64,000 nucleotides of DNA from Cyathus striatus (Eukaryota > Basidiomycota > Agaricomycetes > Agaricales > Nidulariaceae), in contig JAOVFP010000001.1 in NCBI GenBank assembly GCA_025738555.1, positions 5,394,001 to 5,458,000 on the forward strand. The letters run 5' to 3'. The notes under the pieces are model-generated. The model did not search any database. It saw nothing but the letters and a program-made list of their open reading frames with translations, and was not told the origin of the DNA. Position numbers and translations under genes: made by a program. Positions 1 to 11,670 of this stretch are shown one piece after another (position 1 is the first letter of the stretch; each line of letters starts with the position of its first letter).

Positions 1-9
1 ACGTCTTTG

Positions 10-1190
10 CTAAGCGGGAGAGTCGATATAAGTTAGAAAGATCCGAGGAAAATGAAGCAAGAAAATCTTACTGGGCATTACAACGCGATGCAGAGTATTG
101 CTGAGTTTACTCCATGACTTCAGTTTTTCAAATTCTTCGTTCAAATTTCCGTTTGAAAGGGTATTCCCCGTAGTACGTATTACAATCTCGATCATCCTCA
201 AATCCTTTAGTAGAGGGAGAATTTGTTCAATCCCGGTATACAAATTCTGTGAGAGTGCTTCAATTTACATTCGCAATGGACGAGTCGATCAAACGGAGAG
301 AATTACATTTCTAAACCCAATTGGCTGTGGCAAAACGGCAAAATGCAAAGTTGTCACGCGTGGCAAATACTGTGGAATTGTAGGAAATATCCACCGTTGA
401 GCTATTGGGCAGTTAAATCCCACGGAGACGATGCGGCTCGCATCCAAGTTGCCAATAACTTCGATGGCATTGTCGAACACTGTCCTTGTGCAAACCGGGT
501 GAATTAGTAGTACTGCACGAGAAGGGCTTGAGTCTGGGAGGAACGCTGGTGCCACCTCTGGATGCGCGATGAATGTCTGTAGTTGTGGAAGATGAACAGG
601 GCGTTTTGATAGATGCTCGGAAACAGGAGATCCAAAGAGACGTAATTCTTGAATATTTTGGTTTTGCTTTAATGATGAAATGGTATCCGTTGTGACATTG
701 AGTGCAGAAACATATGATTTCAGATTTGGGAAATATCTGGGTATACAGGTCTCAAGATCTGTTGGGAGAGCTAGTATAACTAGCTCCAGCAAATTCTCCG
801 ATATATTGCGTAACGTGTTACGTAGAAGACGTTTTTGGGTGGATGATAACCCAGAATTTGTTTTGAGTGGATTCTTGTCATCTGGTCCACCTCTGCGATA
901 TAAAAATGATACTAGTAGCAGACAGTGCAGAATGAATAATCAGTGACTTACTTGAAATCAAAACATAAACTTCTAACTGCCTCAGTAGCACCCTCGTTCT
1001 CTGAAAGAATGTTGCAGAAACACAAAAGAGATGGTAAATCGTTGAATGAAGACTTCTTGTAAACATATTGCGTAGAGATGGATCGAAACCCCCTAGAGAC
1101 GCCTATCAAAATCGCTTGCGTCTTCCAAGGAAGGTACTGAATGATTTCGTTGAGTACTTCACTAGGAAGAAACGAGTAGGTGGAATCCAT
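10..1190 (-). CDS. F-box protein, leucine-rich-repeat-like C-terminus
   Basis: The start ATG at 1190 opens an F-box-like segment (MDSTYSFLPSEVLNEIIQYLP, residues 1-21) with the usual Leu-Pro-x-E-(V/I)-Leu pattern. F-box proteins of this kind bind Skp1 and select substrates for SCF ubiquitin ligases. Three exons can be joined. The first ends near 947 at a GTAAGT donor. The second runs from an acceptor near 900 down to about 310, and the third covers about 250-10. The joins keep frame: ...CFDF|KGGPDDKN... and ...IGFRN|NLYTGIEQ... The middle exon has the leucine-spaced helices and strands typical of fungal F-box/LRR-like proteins. The stop is at 10-12, but a GTAAGA site near 65 could extend the gene past the window edge, so the 3' end is uncertain. 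The substrate cannot be inferred. Confidence 0.72.
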
Positions 1191-1759
1191 CGTTTAAATA
1201 TAGAGAGTATTCAAGCGATAGTGCTGAGTTTGTGATGGGTAGATGTGCAAGGGAAAGTTGAGGGAAAGGCCAGTCTTGAGTGACTGATACAGCTTGGGCC
1301 CTACAGCGCTACAGCATCGGTCACAGCTTGTTTACAGCCCTAAGCCATTTGTTCCGATCGTGGGAACTTGGGAGGCCTGTGTTCCGGCGTTACCATAGCA
1401 TCTAACGTTTAACCATCATGCATTCATGTTCCTTCGCACCCCCCATGTCCGACGTCCAATCTGTAGTGGTGCACTCTTCATTAAATCATTGTTCAGTTTC
1501 CTATTCAAAGTTGGAAGATCTATTCAAGTTTTTTGAGAGCAATCATAACTACGGAGTAGTATGGATATTCTCAAATTCTTCGTGGAGATCTGTCAAAGAT
1601 CTGTACCACATAGATTTCGGCGCTATACCTTTAAGGCGGCGGTTCCCACTGATTGACACAGGAGTCAGTCTTCCAAGGTTCTGCCTTGGAGACTAGCGCT
1701 CATCGCGACGTAGAACTTTGCACCTTACACTGTCCTTGCACATCTCAGTCTGCTAAACC
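1191..1759. other. intergenic, no supported gene
   Basis: This stretch separates the F-box gene (-) from a weak membrane-protein candidate (+). A 92-codon reading frame with an ATG at 1418 is present, but it has no recognisable domain and no convincing join to a neighbour. Nothing else is supported here. Confidence 0.4.
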
Positions 1760-2753
1760 ATGCCACTGGATACCTTACAAATTGTCGAATCGCCGCCAGA
1801 ATCGTTTCTGAAGCCAAGCGTTGTGTGGAAGTACTGGAAGGAGGAGGTCATCATAGATCATAGAAGCTACTACGGTTCGTATTCTTCAACGTTCACGCTC
1901 ATTCCAAGCTCTGACCTTTTGTGCAGGCATCATAGAGTATCTTACAGTTCTCGCGATCCAGCATATGGTTGGGTATTCTAGTCCCTTTATGCTAAGCAGA
2001 GGGGGAGGTTCGTGCTGGTTCCAAGTCACCTCGAGTTGCATATTGACTCGCTGCAGGCCTTCGTCGGTGTCTCTGGATAGGAGAGGGTGCGATGTTGCTA
2101 CTTGGCATCATACCTCTGTGCGTCTCGTCACCATTTACCGAGTACTATCGCTGACATCGTTCAAGACACTGGTACGGGAACCAACGACGATCAAACCACT
2201 TCCTCACGAAGCTTGCAAGTCATCTTGTGGTTTTAATATCACTCGCAATATCACTCACTGGTGAGGATTATTCACCAAAAGCTCTTAGGATTCCGAAGAC
2301 GCTGACTCCCTGAAGCTTGCCAGACCATAGCGACGATATCGATCATCTATTCCCCTTGCTCGCGACGTTATGGATGCATTAATTCGATTGAGCTAAACAT
2401 GCTGATAATATACTGGCTATGCCTCATTCCAGGTAAGTTCCCTCGACCTTCTTAATACCTCCATCGCCAACATGTACGATATTACAGTGGTACTGGCTTT
2501 CATAGTCGTCTACTACGGCCCCGAACGAAAAAGACAACGAGATTTGGACACTAACTTAGGCGATCCCCAGCCTGAGCCCGAAGACCAGGAGTCCTGGCGA
2601 AGTTGGCTACTTGCGAACGTAGCAGGCGGTATCGACGATGATTATCCACAGGAAGTTGGGGAGCTTCGTATAGGAGATGATGAAATGGAGTCGGAAAGTG
2701 ATGGTAGCAGCGAAGATAGGAGAAGCGAAGGTGAGGGCGCGTTGAGGATATAG
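1760..2753 (+). CDS. possible multi-exon membrane protein, unrecognised
   Basis: I do not recognise a family. The ATG at 1760 starts MPLDTLQIVESPPES. Removing an intron with donor GTTCGT near 1875 and acceptor TGTGCAG near 1925 joins it to a hydrophobic stretch reading GIIEYLTVLAIQHMVGY. Further downstream are GAMLLLGIIPLCV and HLVVLISLAISLT, and at 2399 MLIIYWLCLIP. The last is joined over a GTAAGT...TTACAG intron (2432-2486) to VVLAFIVVYYGPERKRQRD and an acidic Ser/Glu-rich tail ending at 2753. Several hydrophobic segments followed by a charged cytosolic-type tail suggest an integral membrane protein. The middle exon joins are not certain, and the gene may be decayed or may be two short genes (2399-2753 could stand alone). 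Confidence 0.35.
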
Positions 2754-3058
2754 ACTATACACATACGGTATTCATCAGATTGTCTTTCGTGACACTTGAA
2801 AATGGGCTCAGCTGCGTTGACAGCTCACTCAGACTGCCACTTAAACCCGCCTTCCCCGGAACAATAGAACAACATTCATGCGAAATCTGCTTGCTATTTT
2901 TGTCTCTTGCATCTACACTGAAAAAGGTTTAACGCAGTGTGCATGATGTGCAAGAAACACTTTGAGACGGGAACAACTAAATCCTCTGGCAATCGAGGAG
3001 GCGAGCATATAGGGTCTCGCGGTATTCAAAAGCGATACATTTTCAATGTAGTTAAGCG
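2754..3058. other. intergenic, nothing seen
   Basis: About 300 bases between two weak gene candidates. No motif, repeat or reading frame worth calling was found. Confidence 0.4.
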
Positions 3059-3570
3059 CTAAAGTGAACGTCTCGTACAATCAGCGTCTTCTGTCATCTG
3101 GAAAAGAATTGCTCCATACATACGAGGAATCCCATTTTCTTGCGGTGTACGCAGATACACATAAACGCCTTGAACGTCTGGTGCCAGTGGAAACGTTCCA
3201 ATTTCCAGCGCAGTATCATAAGGTGTTCCTTTATATTTAACCCTGTGCTTTATTACAAACTTTGGCAGTCGAGTGTTAAAACACGATTCGAACGACCAGT
3301 ATTTAGGATCATCATCAAGTATACTTACTGGAAAGAAATCCACTGTGCACCCCGAGTGCTTGTCAAGTGCGCCTGAGTGAGGGTAGGTTCATAATTCGGA
3401 TCCCAGTCGAGCATTTTGAAGTCTTAGCGGCCCAGGAGTTCTCAGTGGATCCCAACTCGATCGACTGGAGGACGAATCTGAGCTTCACCGCAAGTTTTCG
3501 GGCAAGAACGAAATCAGGGAGAGAATATATGAGCGCATCACAATACATGTACATAGCTAGAGGGCTATAA
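3059..3570 (-). CDS. possible small gene or gene remnant, unrecognised
   Basis: On the minus strand, a frame ending with TAG at 3059 reads WSFESCFNTRLPKFVIKHR and on to a Pro/Gly-containing, protein-like sequence. A second protein-like stretch (LPDFVLARKLAVKLRF) lies upstream at about 3400-3560 in a different frame. A short piece starting MLDWDPNYEPTLTQ sits between them near 3415. The three pieces look like exons or a frameshifted relic, but I could not find a canonical splice path that joins all of them. No family is recognised. Confidence 0.2.
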
Positions 3571-3894
3571 GCAGCTTCATGCTCAGGAAAGTACTAGTTA
3601 AAACCCAAAGTCATACCTAGTTTATATGTGTATTAATGTTATGGACTTTGCCACTGGAGGCTATGCCTTGGTTATGCAAATCGAGGAAGTATGTATGGCA
3701 TCCAAAGACTTTAATGGCTTTAGCATTTGTGGCAAGATCGAATACTGAGGGTTGCAAACGGAACTGGAAAGTGCCGCAAATATATCTTAAGTCAAGCTGC
3801 TCAAATAAAGGATTCAATGCTTTCAGCAATATGTGATTGTTAAATAAGAAACGGACAGTGAATTAGCGTGTAAACTACCTAAATATAAATTAAT

Positions 3895-5930
3895 TTAAAA
3901 TTTAAATCCACCAGAAAGACCCATAACATTCTTCGGATCGACAGAAGCCTTCAAACTCTTCAGCCGTGCAACATTGCTTCCGTAAATATCAGATAGAGGC
4001 GTGTCATAAATGGCATAATTGGGATAAAGATTGGGGGAAGCATCGATGCCAGCTTGACCTTCAGCCAAGGCAGCATTGCGAATTTGGGCAGCGCTCTGCC
4101 TTGCAGCGGCATGGAAGTCGTCATCGAACGCTGTGCCTACCCATGCGTAGTAGATGTTGAAAGGAAGAAGACCGGCTGAGGGACGAGTTGCAGGATATGC
4201 AGATGCAGTTGTGTTGTGTGTGTAGATGTCGGAAAGGAATGGTTCGACGTCGTATGAGATGAATACTCCGGTTTTGGCACTGAGGTACTTTCCCCAGTAC
4301 TAAAGGTATATTAGTCAATACATTTTGGAGAATGCAATGTAGCTGAGTACCTCTGTCTCATTTAAGATTACGCTCAATAGGTTGGGAGTGTACTTAAGCA
4401 CTGACACGGTGTTGAAGATTCCGCTGTGAAATGTATATATTTTAGTTCACTTAGCAATTTACGAGTCTAAAGAACGTACCGTTGCCCATAAGTAACATTG
4501 GCAGGAGAGGCCTGAACAAGTGATGAAAGACTACGTGTCTTGACATCCTTAGTGAAGTAAGGGATGCTCAAGAAGTCATCGAATACTCCAGCTGGTGGAC
4601 TGGGACCATCGTAGAAAAGAATTTGAGAGATTCCAGGCTACGATCCTCAGCTTAACTTCAAATTGAAATGACAAGTTAGAATACGTACCTGACCAAGAAG
4701 ATAGTTGTAAGTTGTGATAATTCCGGCCTTGGGATCCTTAACGTTTGCAGAGAAATTCGCAGTGGCTGCAGCAACTAGCGGAATATTTTTCTCGGTTATG
4801 GTAATCAACCCTCCCTGAACAGTAATATCGAGTCAACTACTGCACATAACGAATGGTGTTAATGAATGATTGGCATACCCAAACTTCAGTCTGTGCGTAA
4901 GTCTTCAATGTGAACTTCGTTACAATACCCTATAAGTTTCGTTAGATTATAATCGTAGGTATAATGAACTTTCCAAAACGTGCAAAGTTATTGAATCCCC
5001 CCTGAAGATTGTGATAAGAATTTGTCTGGTGATATTAAGAAGCTTTGTCTCACCTTGAGACCCCAGAAAAGATCGGGGTTAGAGGTCGCACTGACAGTAA
5101 CTACAGATCCGTCAGGCTTCACCAGCTCGTATGCGGTAACAGTATCAACTGCCAAACCATACTGGTTGGTCAGCCATGAGAAACCTGAAGTAGCATAACT
5201 AAGCGACAAATGTAAACCGAAGAAATGCATTTACCTCCGCCCAAGATAAATCCGGCTACGCCGACTCCAGTAACACGTCCACCAACGACCGTAACTCCGT
5301 GTTGTTGGAGTGCAGTGTACACATCGTCCCAGACCAGACCTGCCCCAATAACAGCGGTCTGGCTATCCGATTTGTATGTGACCTCAGAGAATCGGAACAT
5401 AGAAATGTGAACGCCAGATGTCGATGAGAATCCTGGATTGGAAGCATGACCTCCTCCTTTAACCTGTCAAAGCGTTACTTAAGTATAAAGATGAAGAACG
5501 GATATTCTTACTGCAAAAGGTGTTTGAGTCGAACCCAGAATGTTCAGCTAAATGACAAATATATGACCAAAGGAGTCCGAAGCTGAAGCATAATTTTAAA
5601 ACTTACAATTACTCCGATGTCGGCAACAGTTCCGGGCTCCACCACACACTTGGAGATTTGCGAACTCGACCTTGCCCAGTGAGTAATTCCTTTGAAGTAC
5701 AGCCAATGACCTGTTGAAACATATAAGCACTCCAAGAACTCTGCCATATAATAAGCATGCTCACCGGGATAGTAAACGTCACTCGCGGACGATATAGCAT
5801 TCGCTATCTGGACGCAGACTGGGTCAAGTAGAGCGTCGATAATACCCCGTTCCTGCACCTCCGCAGGACTCGCTGCAGCAAGGAGAGAGAAAGACGCAGC
5901 CGCTACTGCAAAAGAGCGAGTAAGAAGCAT
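3895..5930 (-). CDS. secreted FAD-linked oxidoreductase (BBE/PCMH family), copy 1
   Basis: The ATG at 5930 opens a signal peptide (MLLTRSFAVAAASFSLLAAASPA) followed by LDPVCVQIANAIS. The FAD-binding PCMH-type domain shows VKGGGHASNPGFSS and TGVGVAGFILGGG, and then a substrate domain with GLITIT-like and YNYLLGQ-like segments. The C-terminus ends SVDPKNVMGLSGGFKF with its stop at 3895. In berberine-bridge-type enzymes the His of the GGGH motif is a flavin attachment site; here it is present. The family oxidises alcohols, sugars or aromatic substrates with O2; the substrate is not predictable. The gene is cut by about ten short introns. A close paralogue with the same exon pattern follows at 7479-9477, so this is a tandem duplication. 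No frame-breaking lesion was seen. Confidence 0.88.
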
Positions 5931-6001
5931 TGGTGGAGAAGCTGGAATGAAAGGACGAAACCCGCGATCCTGAGCAATAAAATGAGCACAGAATACATTC
6001 G

Positions 6002-6009
6002 CTTTTATA
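6002..6009 (-). promoter_or_regulatory. TATA box of FAD oxidoreductase copy 1
   Basis: The minus strand reads TATAAAAGC here, about 70 bases before the ATG at 5930, a typical fungal core-promoter position. Evidence is by motif and distance only. Confidence 0.5.
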
Positions 6010-7478
6010 CGAGCAGACAATCTAGATAGAGTACCGTACTGGTACCAACCATGCATTTTTTGCATTGTCCAGAACCTTCAGAGATGGGAAAGCATATGCG
6101 CATCGCAAGCCAGGTGCTAGCAAGGATCTACGATGACTTATGGAAATATGCATACCGACCGACGTTTAACGACGCTCGTGAAAAACGTCTTCATCCCTGC
6201 ATCAGAAAATGAGGACATATGAGTTTATTTACGCTGGCGTACTAAGTAGTACTAGCAACGCAATATTTTTACCAGCCATACATCAAACCTACATATAATG
6301 GCGTTCAACATGATCCCTACTCAACACAACATGATCATAGAATCCTTGACGATTTTGAGAACTAGTGAAGGTCTCGACGTGAGATCTATGAGTTGGTGAA
6401 TACCAAGAGAAAGATTGCCAGGTACTCTTGAAGTTTTTATCGGATAAGATAAGATTGATAAGATCAAAGATGGTTGGAAGGAAGTGTCAAAGTTTTCCCG
6501 AGTCAGGCATCGGTTCATCTCACCACTGACAGTTGTAAATCCAATGCATAAAGCTCACGTTTGCGTGAGCATATCAGAAATGAATGAATCTAAAACGAAA
6601 TCTTGTAATATAAGACAACGTTTCGGACAATGGAAGGGAGAGGGGAGTCGGCGTACACAGTTCAATGCAAGTAATAGACAAATTGTAAGTTGTCTTGCCA
6701 AGAGACAGCCCGCGCCGCGTACTTACGAAGAGCTGTGTACATATGTACATCCCAAGCCCCGACACACACGCATGCATGAACAGATGCGATGAGCAAGCGT
6801 GAATTGAAGTGAAAGGTTGGTAATCGGAGGTACTTAGTCTGTGAGGTTTGGGTGAGGTCATGACTCGGAAGCAGCGGCTGAAAAACTTCTTTGGCATTTG
6901 ATTGTTAGGTAGCGATCGAGCGGCTTCAAACTCCCTTATCTGATAAGAATCGAGTGTCATATATCTCTGCTCATAAAGCAAATGTGTGTGATGCTTTCTG
7001 TGAATGTGGTAGTTAAGAAGCTGAAAGGATACAGGCCACTGGAAAGTATAACTCGAGTTGGTTGAATTTGAGGGTGCGTACGAAGTTCGAACTGTTTGGT
7101 ACTTTCTTACAGTTATAAATTACTAATAATAGCCGTCAATAAATATAAATTCTTTGACAGGATTTCTGTGACAATTCTGCGAGTCGGAATTTTATCCATA
7201 ATACAATCTCATTTTATTGCACTATTCTTTTCACTTTTTAGTTCACCTCTGCTACTTCTTGATAAGACTCAGGTAGCTTATTGGAAGCCTGCAGTGCTAA
7301 TTAATGGTGCCAACGAGTTATGATTGAGCGAGTTCTCTCATCTTTAACTTTTGTGCTCATTGGAAAACAAATAGCAAAGGTTCAAAAGATGGCACACTAA
7401 TGCTGAGCAAAAGGATATATAAATGAAATAAAGATAAACAATAGCAGGTAGAATGTAAACGAAAGTCAATGTATTTAA
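6010..7478. other. intergenic between FAD oxidoreductase paralogues
   Basis: This 1.5-kb spacer contains upstream DNA of copy 1 and downstream DNA of copy 2. Open frames here (for example 6484-6981 on both strands) are low-complexity or composition-driven and show no domain. No repeat or RNA gene was recognised. Confidence 0.4.
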
Positions 7479-9477
7479 TTAGAACTTAAAGCCACCAGCA
7501 AGGCCCATAACATTGTTAGGGTCGACGGAAGCCTTCAAGCTATGCAGTTGTGCAACATTGTTTCCATACATGTCAGAAAGTGGGGTATCGAATATCGCGT
7601 AATTGGGATAGATAGGACCATTTGCGATGCCAGATTGACCTTCGGCTAAAGCAGCGCCGAGGATTTGGCTTGCGCTCTGTTTCGCAGCATCATGGAAATC
7701 ATCGTCGAATAATGAAGAAGCCCAAGCATAGTAAATGTTGAAAGGAAGGAGGCCAAGTGAACGATTGGGAGGATAAGCGGAAGGAGAGGTGTTATGTGTG
7801 TAAAGAGTAGGAAGGAATGGTTCGACGTCGTATGATATAAAGCTTCCGGTTTTAAGACTAAGTTGCGTTCCCCAGAACTGGAACAGATTAATTCGACAAT
7901 CCTAGCGCATAGAATGAATCAAAAACTTACTACTGTTTCGTTCAAGATTACATCCAACATGTTGGGAGTATACTCGAGCACCGACACGGTGTTGAAGATT
8001 CCACTGAGAAATGTATCGTAAGTCTCCTTTAGTAAAATAGTATTATATTATTGCTCGCTTACCGTTGCCCGTAAGTAGCATTAGCAGGAGAAGATTGAAC
8101 TAATGATGAAAGACTGCGTGTCGACACGTCCTTAGTGAGATAAGGTATGGCCAGGAAAGCGTCGAAAATTCCAGCAGGTGGGTTGGGACCATCATAAAAC
8201 AGGAGTTGGGAAATTCCGGGCTGGAAATCATCAATCAGAGCGCGCTCGAGTACCAATCACCATTGTATACTACTTACCTCGCCGAGCAGGAAGTTGTATG
8301 TCGTTATAATTCCGGCCTTAGGGTCCTGGACATTAGCCGAGAAATCCGCGGTGGCTGCAGCAACCTGCGGAATGAAGGGGGCAGTGATGGTAATCAATCC
8401 TCCCTGGGAACCATTAAACCAGCGAAATGTCGAGAACACTGGAAGTGTTACTTACCCAAACCTGAGCTTGAGGGAATGTCTTCAGTGTGAATTTTGTCAC
8501 GATACCCTACAGATTTCGTTAGTGAAATTTAAACCTAGCTAAATGCTTATACTTACAAAGTTGTTGAATCCGCCCTAATTATGATGGTAAGCATAAAGCC
8601 GATGAAAAATGGAAAACTAACTTACCTTGAGGCCCCAGAACAGATCAGAATTGGCATTTTCGGTGACGGTGACCACTGTACCATCTGGCTTCACCAACTC
8701 AAAAGCCTTAACAGTGTCAATTGTCAAGCCGTACTGGTTAGTTAACCACGAGAAACCTGATGTCGATTAAGCAAGTGAAGATCCGAGAAATTTAACTGTA
8801 TTTACCTCCACCTAGAATGAACCCAGCCACGCCAACTCCAGTAACACGACCACCAACTACCTGAACGCCATATGGTTGTAACGCGGTATATACATCGTCC
8901 CATATAAGACCGGCTCCGATTACGGCTGTCTGACTAGCGGCGTCATACGTAACTTCGGAAAATCGAAACATAGATATATGGACGCCAGTAGTTGACGAAA
9001 ACCCTGGATTCGATGCATGCCCTCCACCTTTAACCTAGGGAATAGTTTAGTCTAGAGTGGGACAAAATGCACTAATAGAATGGACTTACTGCGAAAGGTG
9101 TTTGAGTAGAACCAACAATATTTAGCTTAAATGAAATGAGTTAGGTAAAAACTTATCATAACAAAAATCGTACGATTATTCCAACATCGGCAGCAGTTCC
9201 AGGCTCTACCACACACTTCGCGAGCTGCGTACTAGAACTTGCCCAGTGAGCGATTCCCTTGTCATATAACCACTGGCCTAACATATTTTGTAAGTATTCA
9301 AAAGGATTACCATAGATTGGAGCACTCACCAGGATAGTAGACATCACTAGCGGAGGAGATGGCATTGGATATCTGAACACAGACTGGGTCAAGAGTCCTG
9401 TCTTCCAGAGGAGCGGGGCTGGCGGCCGCAAGGACAGCGAGAACACTCGCTACTGTGAGAGTGCGAATATGAAACAT
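7479..9477 (-). CDS. secreted FAD-linked oxidoreductase (BBE/PCMH family), copy 2
   Basis: The ATG at 9477 starts a signal peptide (MFHIRTLTVASVLAVLAAAS) and then LDPVCVQISNAIS, nearly the same as copy 1. The conserved FAD motifs are present: GGGHASNPGFSS, then TGVGVAGFILGGG and FSWLTNQYG. A C-terminal BBE-like region includes GGLITITAPFIPQ and YNFLLGE, and the stop at 7479 follows ...GGFKF. Intron positions match copy 1, showing a tandem duplication rather than independent acquisition. Divergence in the substrate domain suggests the copies may no longer share a substrate. No premature stop was found. The enzyme is predicted to be secreted and to use O2 as acceptor; the substrate is unknown. 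Confidence 0.88.
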
Positions 9478-9550
9478 ATTCTCTGAGAAGATGAAAATAA
9501 AAGAACGGAAGTCGCAAGCGCGAGCAAAGAAGTATGTAATTGCGCTCAAA

Positions 9551-9556
9551 TTTATA
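9551..9556 (-). promoter_or_regulatory. TATA box of FAD oxidoreductase copy 2
   Basis: The minus strand reads GATATAAATTTG, about 75 bases before the ATG at 9477, matching the spacing of the TATA element in copy 1. Confidence 0.4.
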
Positions 9557-9558
9557 TC

Positions 9559-11670
9559 AATAACGTTACTCAGAGGTCCCGATGGAGTACCGAATTGATA
9601 CCGTCACGTCCCTACACCCTGTGATAACCTACGTATGTACCTGGAAAAACATACCAGTCAGACGAGGTCAGACGCTGTCAGATGTAACAATTAGGTAGCT
9701 ATCGAAGATCTGACGATTTCTGAAACACTCCATACCGCAGGCCGTGAAGCACAGTGACGTTTCCCGGTGATTAGACGCGCTGAATTTCGCCGGGTAGCAA
9801 TACTTTGGCAATACTTGGTACAGTTGAGCTAATTTCATCGCTCCTTCTTCGTCATACACGGACCATTCGCATGGGATGGGGCCCATATGTTCTCGCTGAA
9901 ATTTTCTCACCACGAGGAAAGCAGAAGCTACTCTGTCGAATTGGATCTTGAACTCAACTTGAAATCAACAAGAGATGTCAGAAGCGGTAATACTGACGTC
10001 AGGACTGTTGGTTTTTAGATACCAAGAAAGATAACCAGGCACTAAAATGCTGAAAGGCTTCTTGGTAAGACTGTTTTAGTATACTATGAGGTATGTTTTC
10101 CTACGTTTTCCTGCTATTCAGTGCCTTCGACCCGACGTCGCGCTCTCGCAAATTGTTATCACATCTCTCGAAATGAAGTCATAGTTGACAGAAGTTACGG
10201 GTATTTCAGGGTCGTCATTTCTCGGCAATTATGTAACCGGGCCCTTGATTAAGATTTCTATTTGAACAGATTAAACGCTTTCGGTTAGCAGGAGGACCCT
10301 TCTTACTGTTCATAGTTTGAAGTTGCCACTGAATGCTTGGCTGTATGTAAGCTGCTGTTGTATGTGTTCAAGGCATTTACAAGTATGAAACAATATTGAT
10401 TGCTAGTTTCCACTGCCAATTTATGTTGCAGAAGTCAGTACTAGTCAGTCCTGAATTCCATCTAAGGCCGCGGAAAAAGGCTTGAGAATTAGAATTGTAC
10501 AATTGATTGAGACGTACGCGTTGCGTGTTTGTAGCCGATGAGCCGATGTTGAGCCGATGCGTATTGATCTGATCACCGCTTGAACCTCGAAGAGTCGAAG
10601 CTAGAGCCCAACACGAAGTGCTGAAGGACTTATATTATGAGCGATGCTATACCGTAGCGATACCTATATCAATACTATATCTGTTCGAGTCGCTGAGAAG
10701 TTGAACGACTGGTGAATATACTTAAACCACTAGTAAATAACCACATAAAGTAAGTACTTACCTGAACTTTTACATGAACTTTACAATGTGATCTGTCAGA
10801 AGCCACATGGACGTCGGGTAAGTATATCAAGTTATTAGGTTTCAAGAGGCTTCAAGGCCCAAGAGCAGCTGAGAAAAAGAAGGCATTTTCGACTGATCTA
10901 CTAATGAGACAAATAGCCTGAGGCAGTGTGGGGAAACTTCCCCAAGCTTCCAAGTTCCCACCGAGGAGATCACCGCCAATAAGGAGTTCGACCGCAAGCA
11001 ATTCTCGTATGTTCTCGAGGATCGGTAGAGGAAAATCAGTGATATATTGCATGGTTAGCATGTGTCCAAGTGGAGCTCAGGACTGTCCTTTATGGCGATC
11101 GTCGTCAACGCCCAGTCAAGCTTTCGGTTCGCAACATGGTCTGTGCGGAGCTACAGTTGACATCAATTAACATCCGACATACGTTCTGTAAAATGATTGT
11201 TAGAAATCTTCATGAAGATACATGGTTGAAATTACATACATACCAAGAATGAAGCTTAATGAACCGTCACAAACATAGAAGAATTGAAATGAATACAAAT
11301 GCATGGTGATCACTAACCTAAGTTTCCAATCCGTCACATCACTTAAGTTGCCTGAGAAATCCTCTCCAAATATGTATTGAAATAGCATTGGCAGAAGTTC
11401 AAGGCATGATTCCATGTAATTCGAAACACTGTTCTCACCATCCGGAGTCCAAGCCCGGGTCGATCTAGAATGACGAAATAGTAATAGTGTCATGGGATTT
11501 CACGATTGTAGGCGTGAGTGAACACAAGACCCACATTGTTTTCTCCCAGACCGTTCCAGATATACGACATTTATGGCCATGCAGTCCGTGACGGAACATG
11601 ATAGCAACGTTCCCTTGGACCTTCGAGTCTCTTGGTCGCCCTTGAAGATCATTGATAACCATCTCTGATT
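9559..11670. other. intergenic; possible decayed coding fragment at 9668-9940 (-)
   Basis: The minus strand at 9668-9940 reads a protein-like piece (FQREHMGPIPCEWSVYDEEG) of about 90 residues with no ATG context, introns or recognised family; it may be a remnant. The rest of this 2.1-kb stretch has no supported gene. Short iterated GCCGATG(A/T) units occur near 10535-10560. Small open frames at 10.85-11.7 kb carry no domain. Confidence 0.35.
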
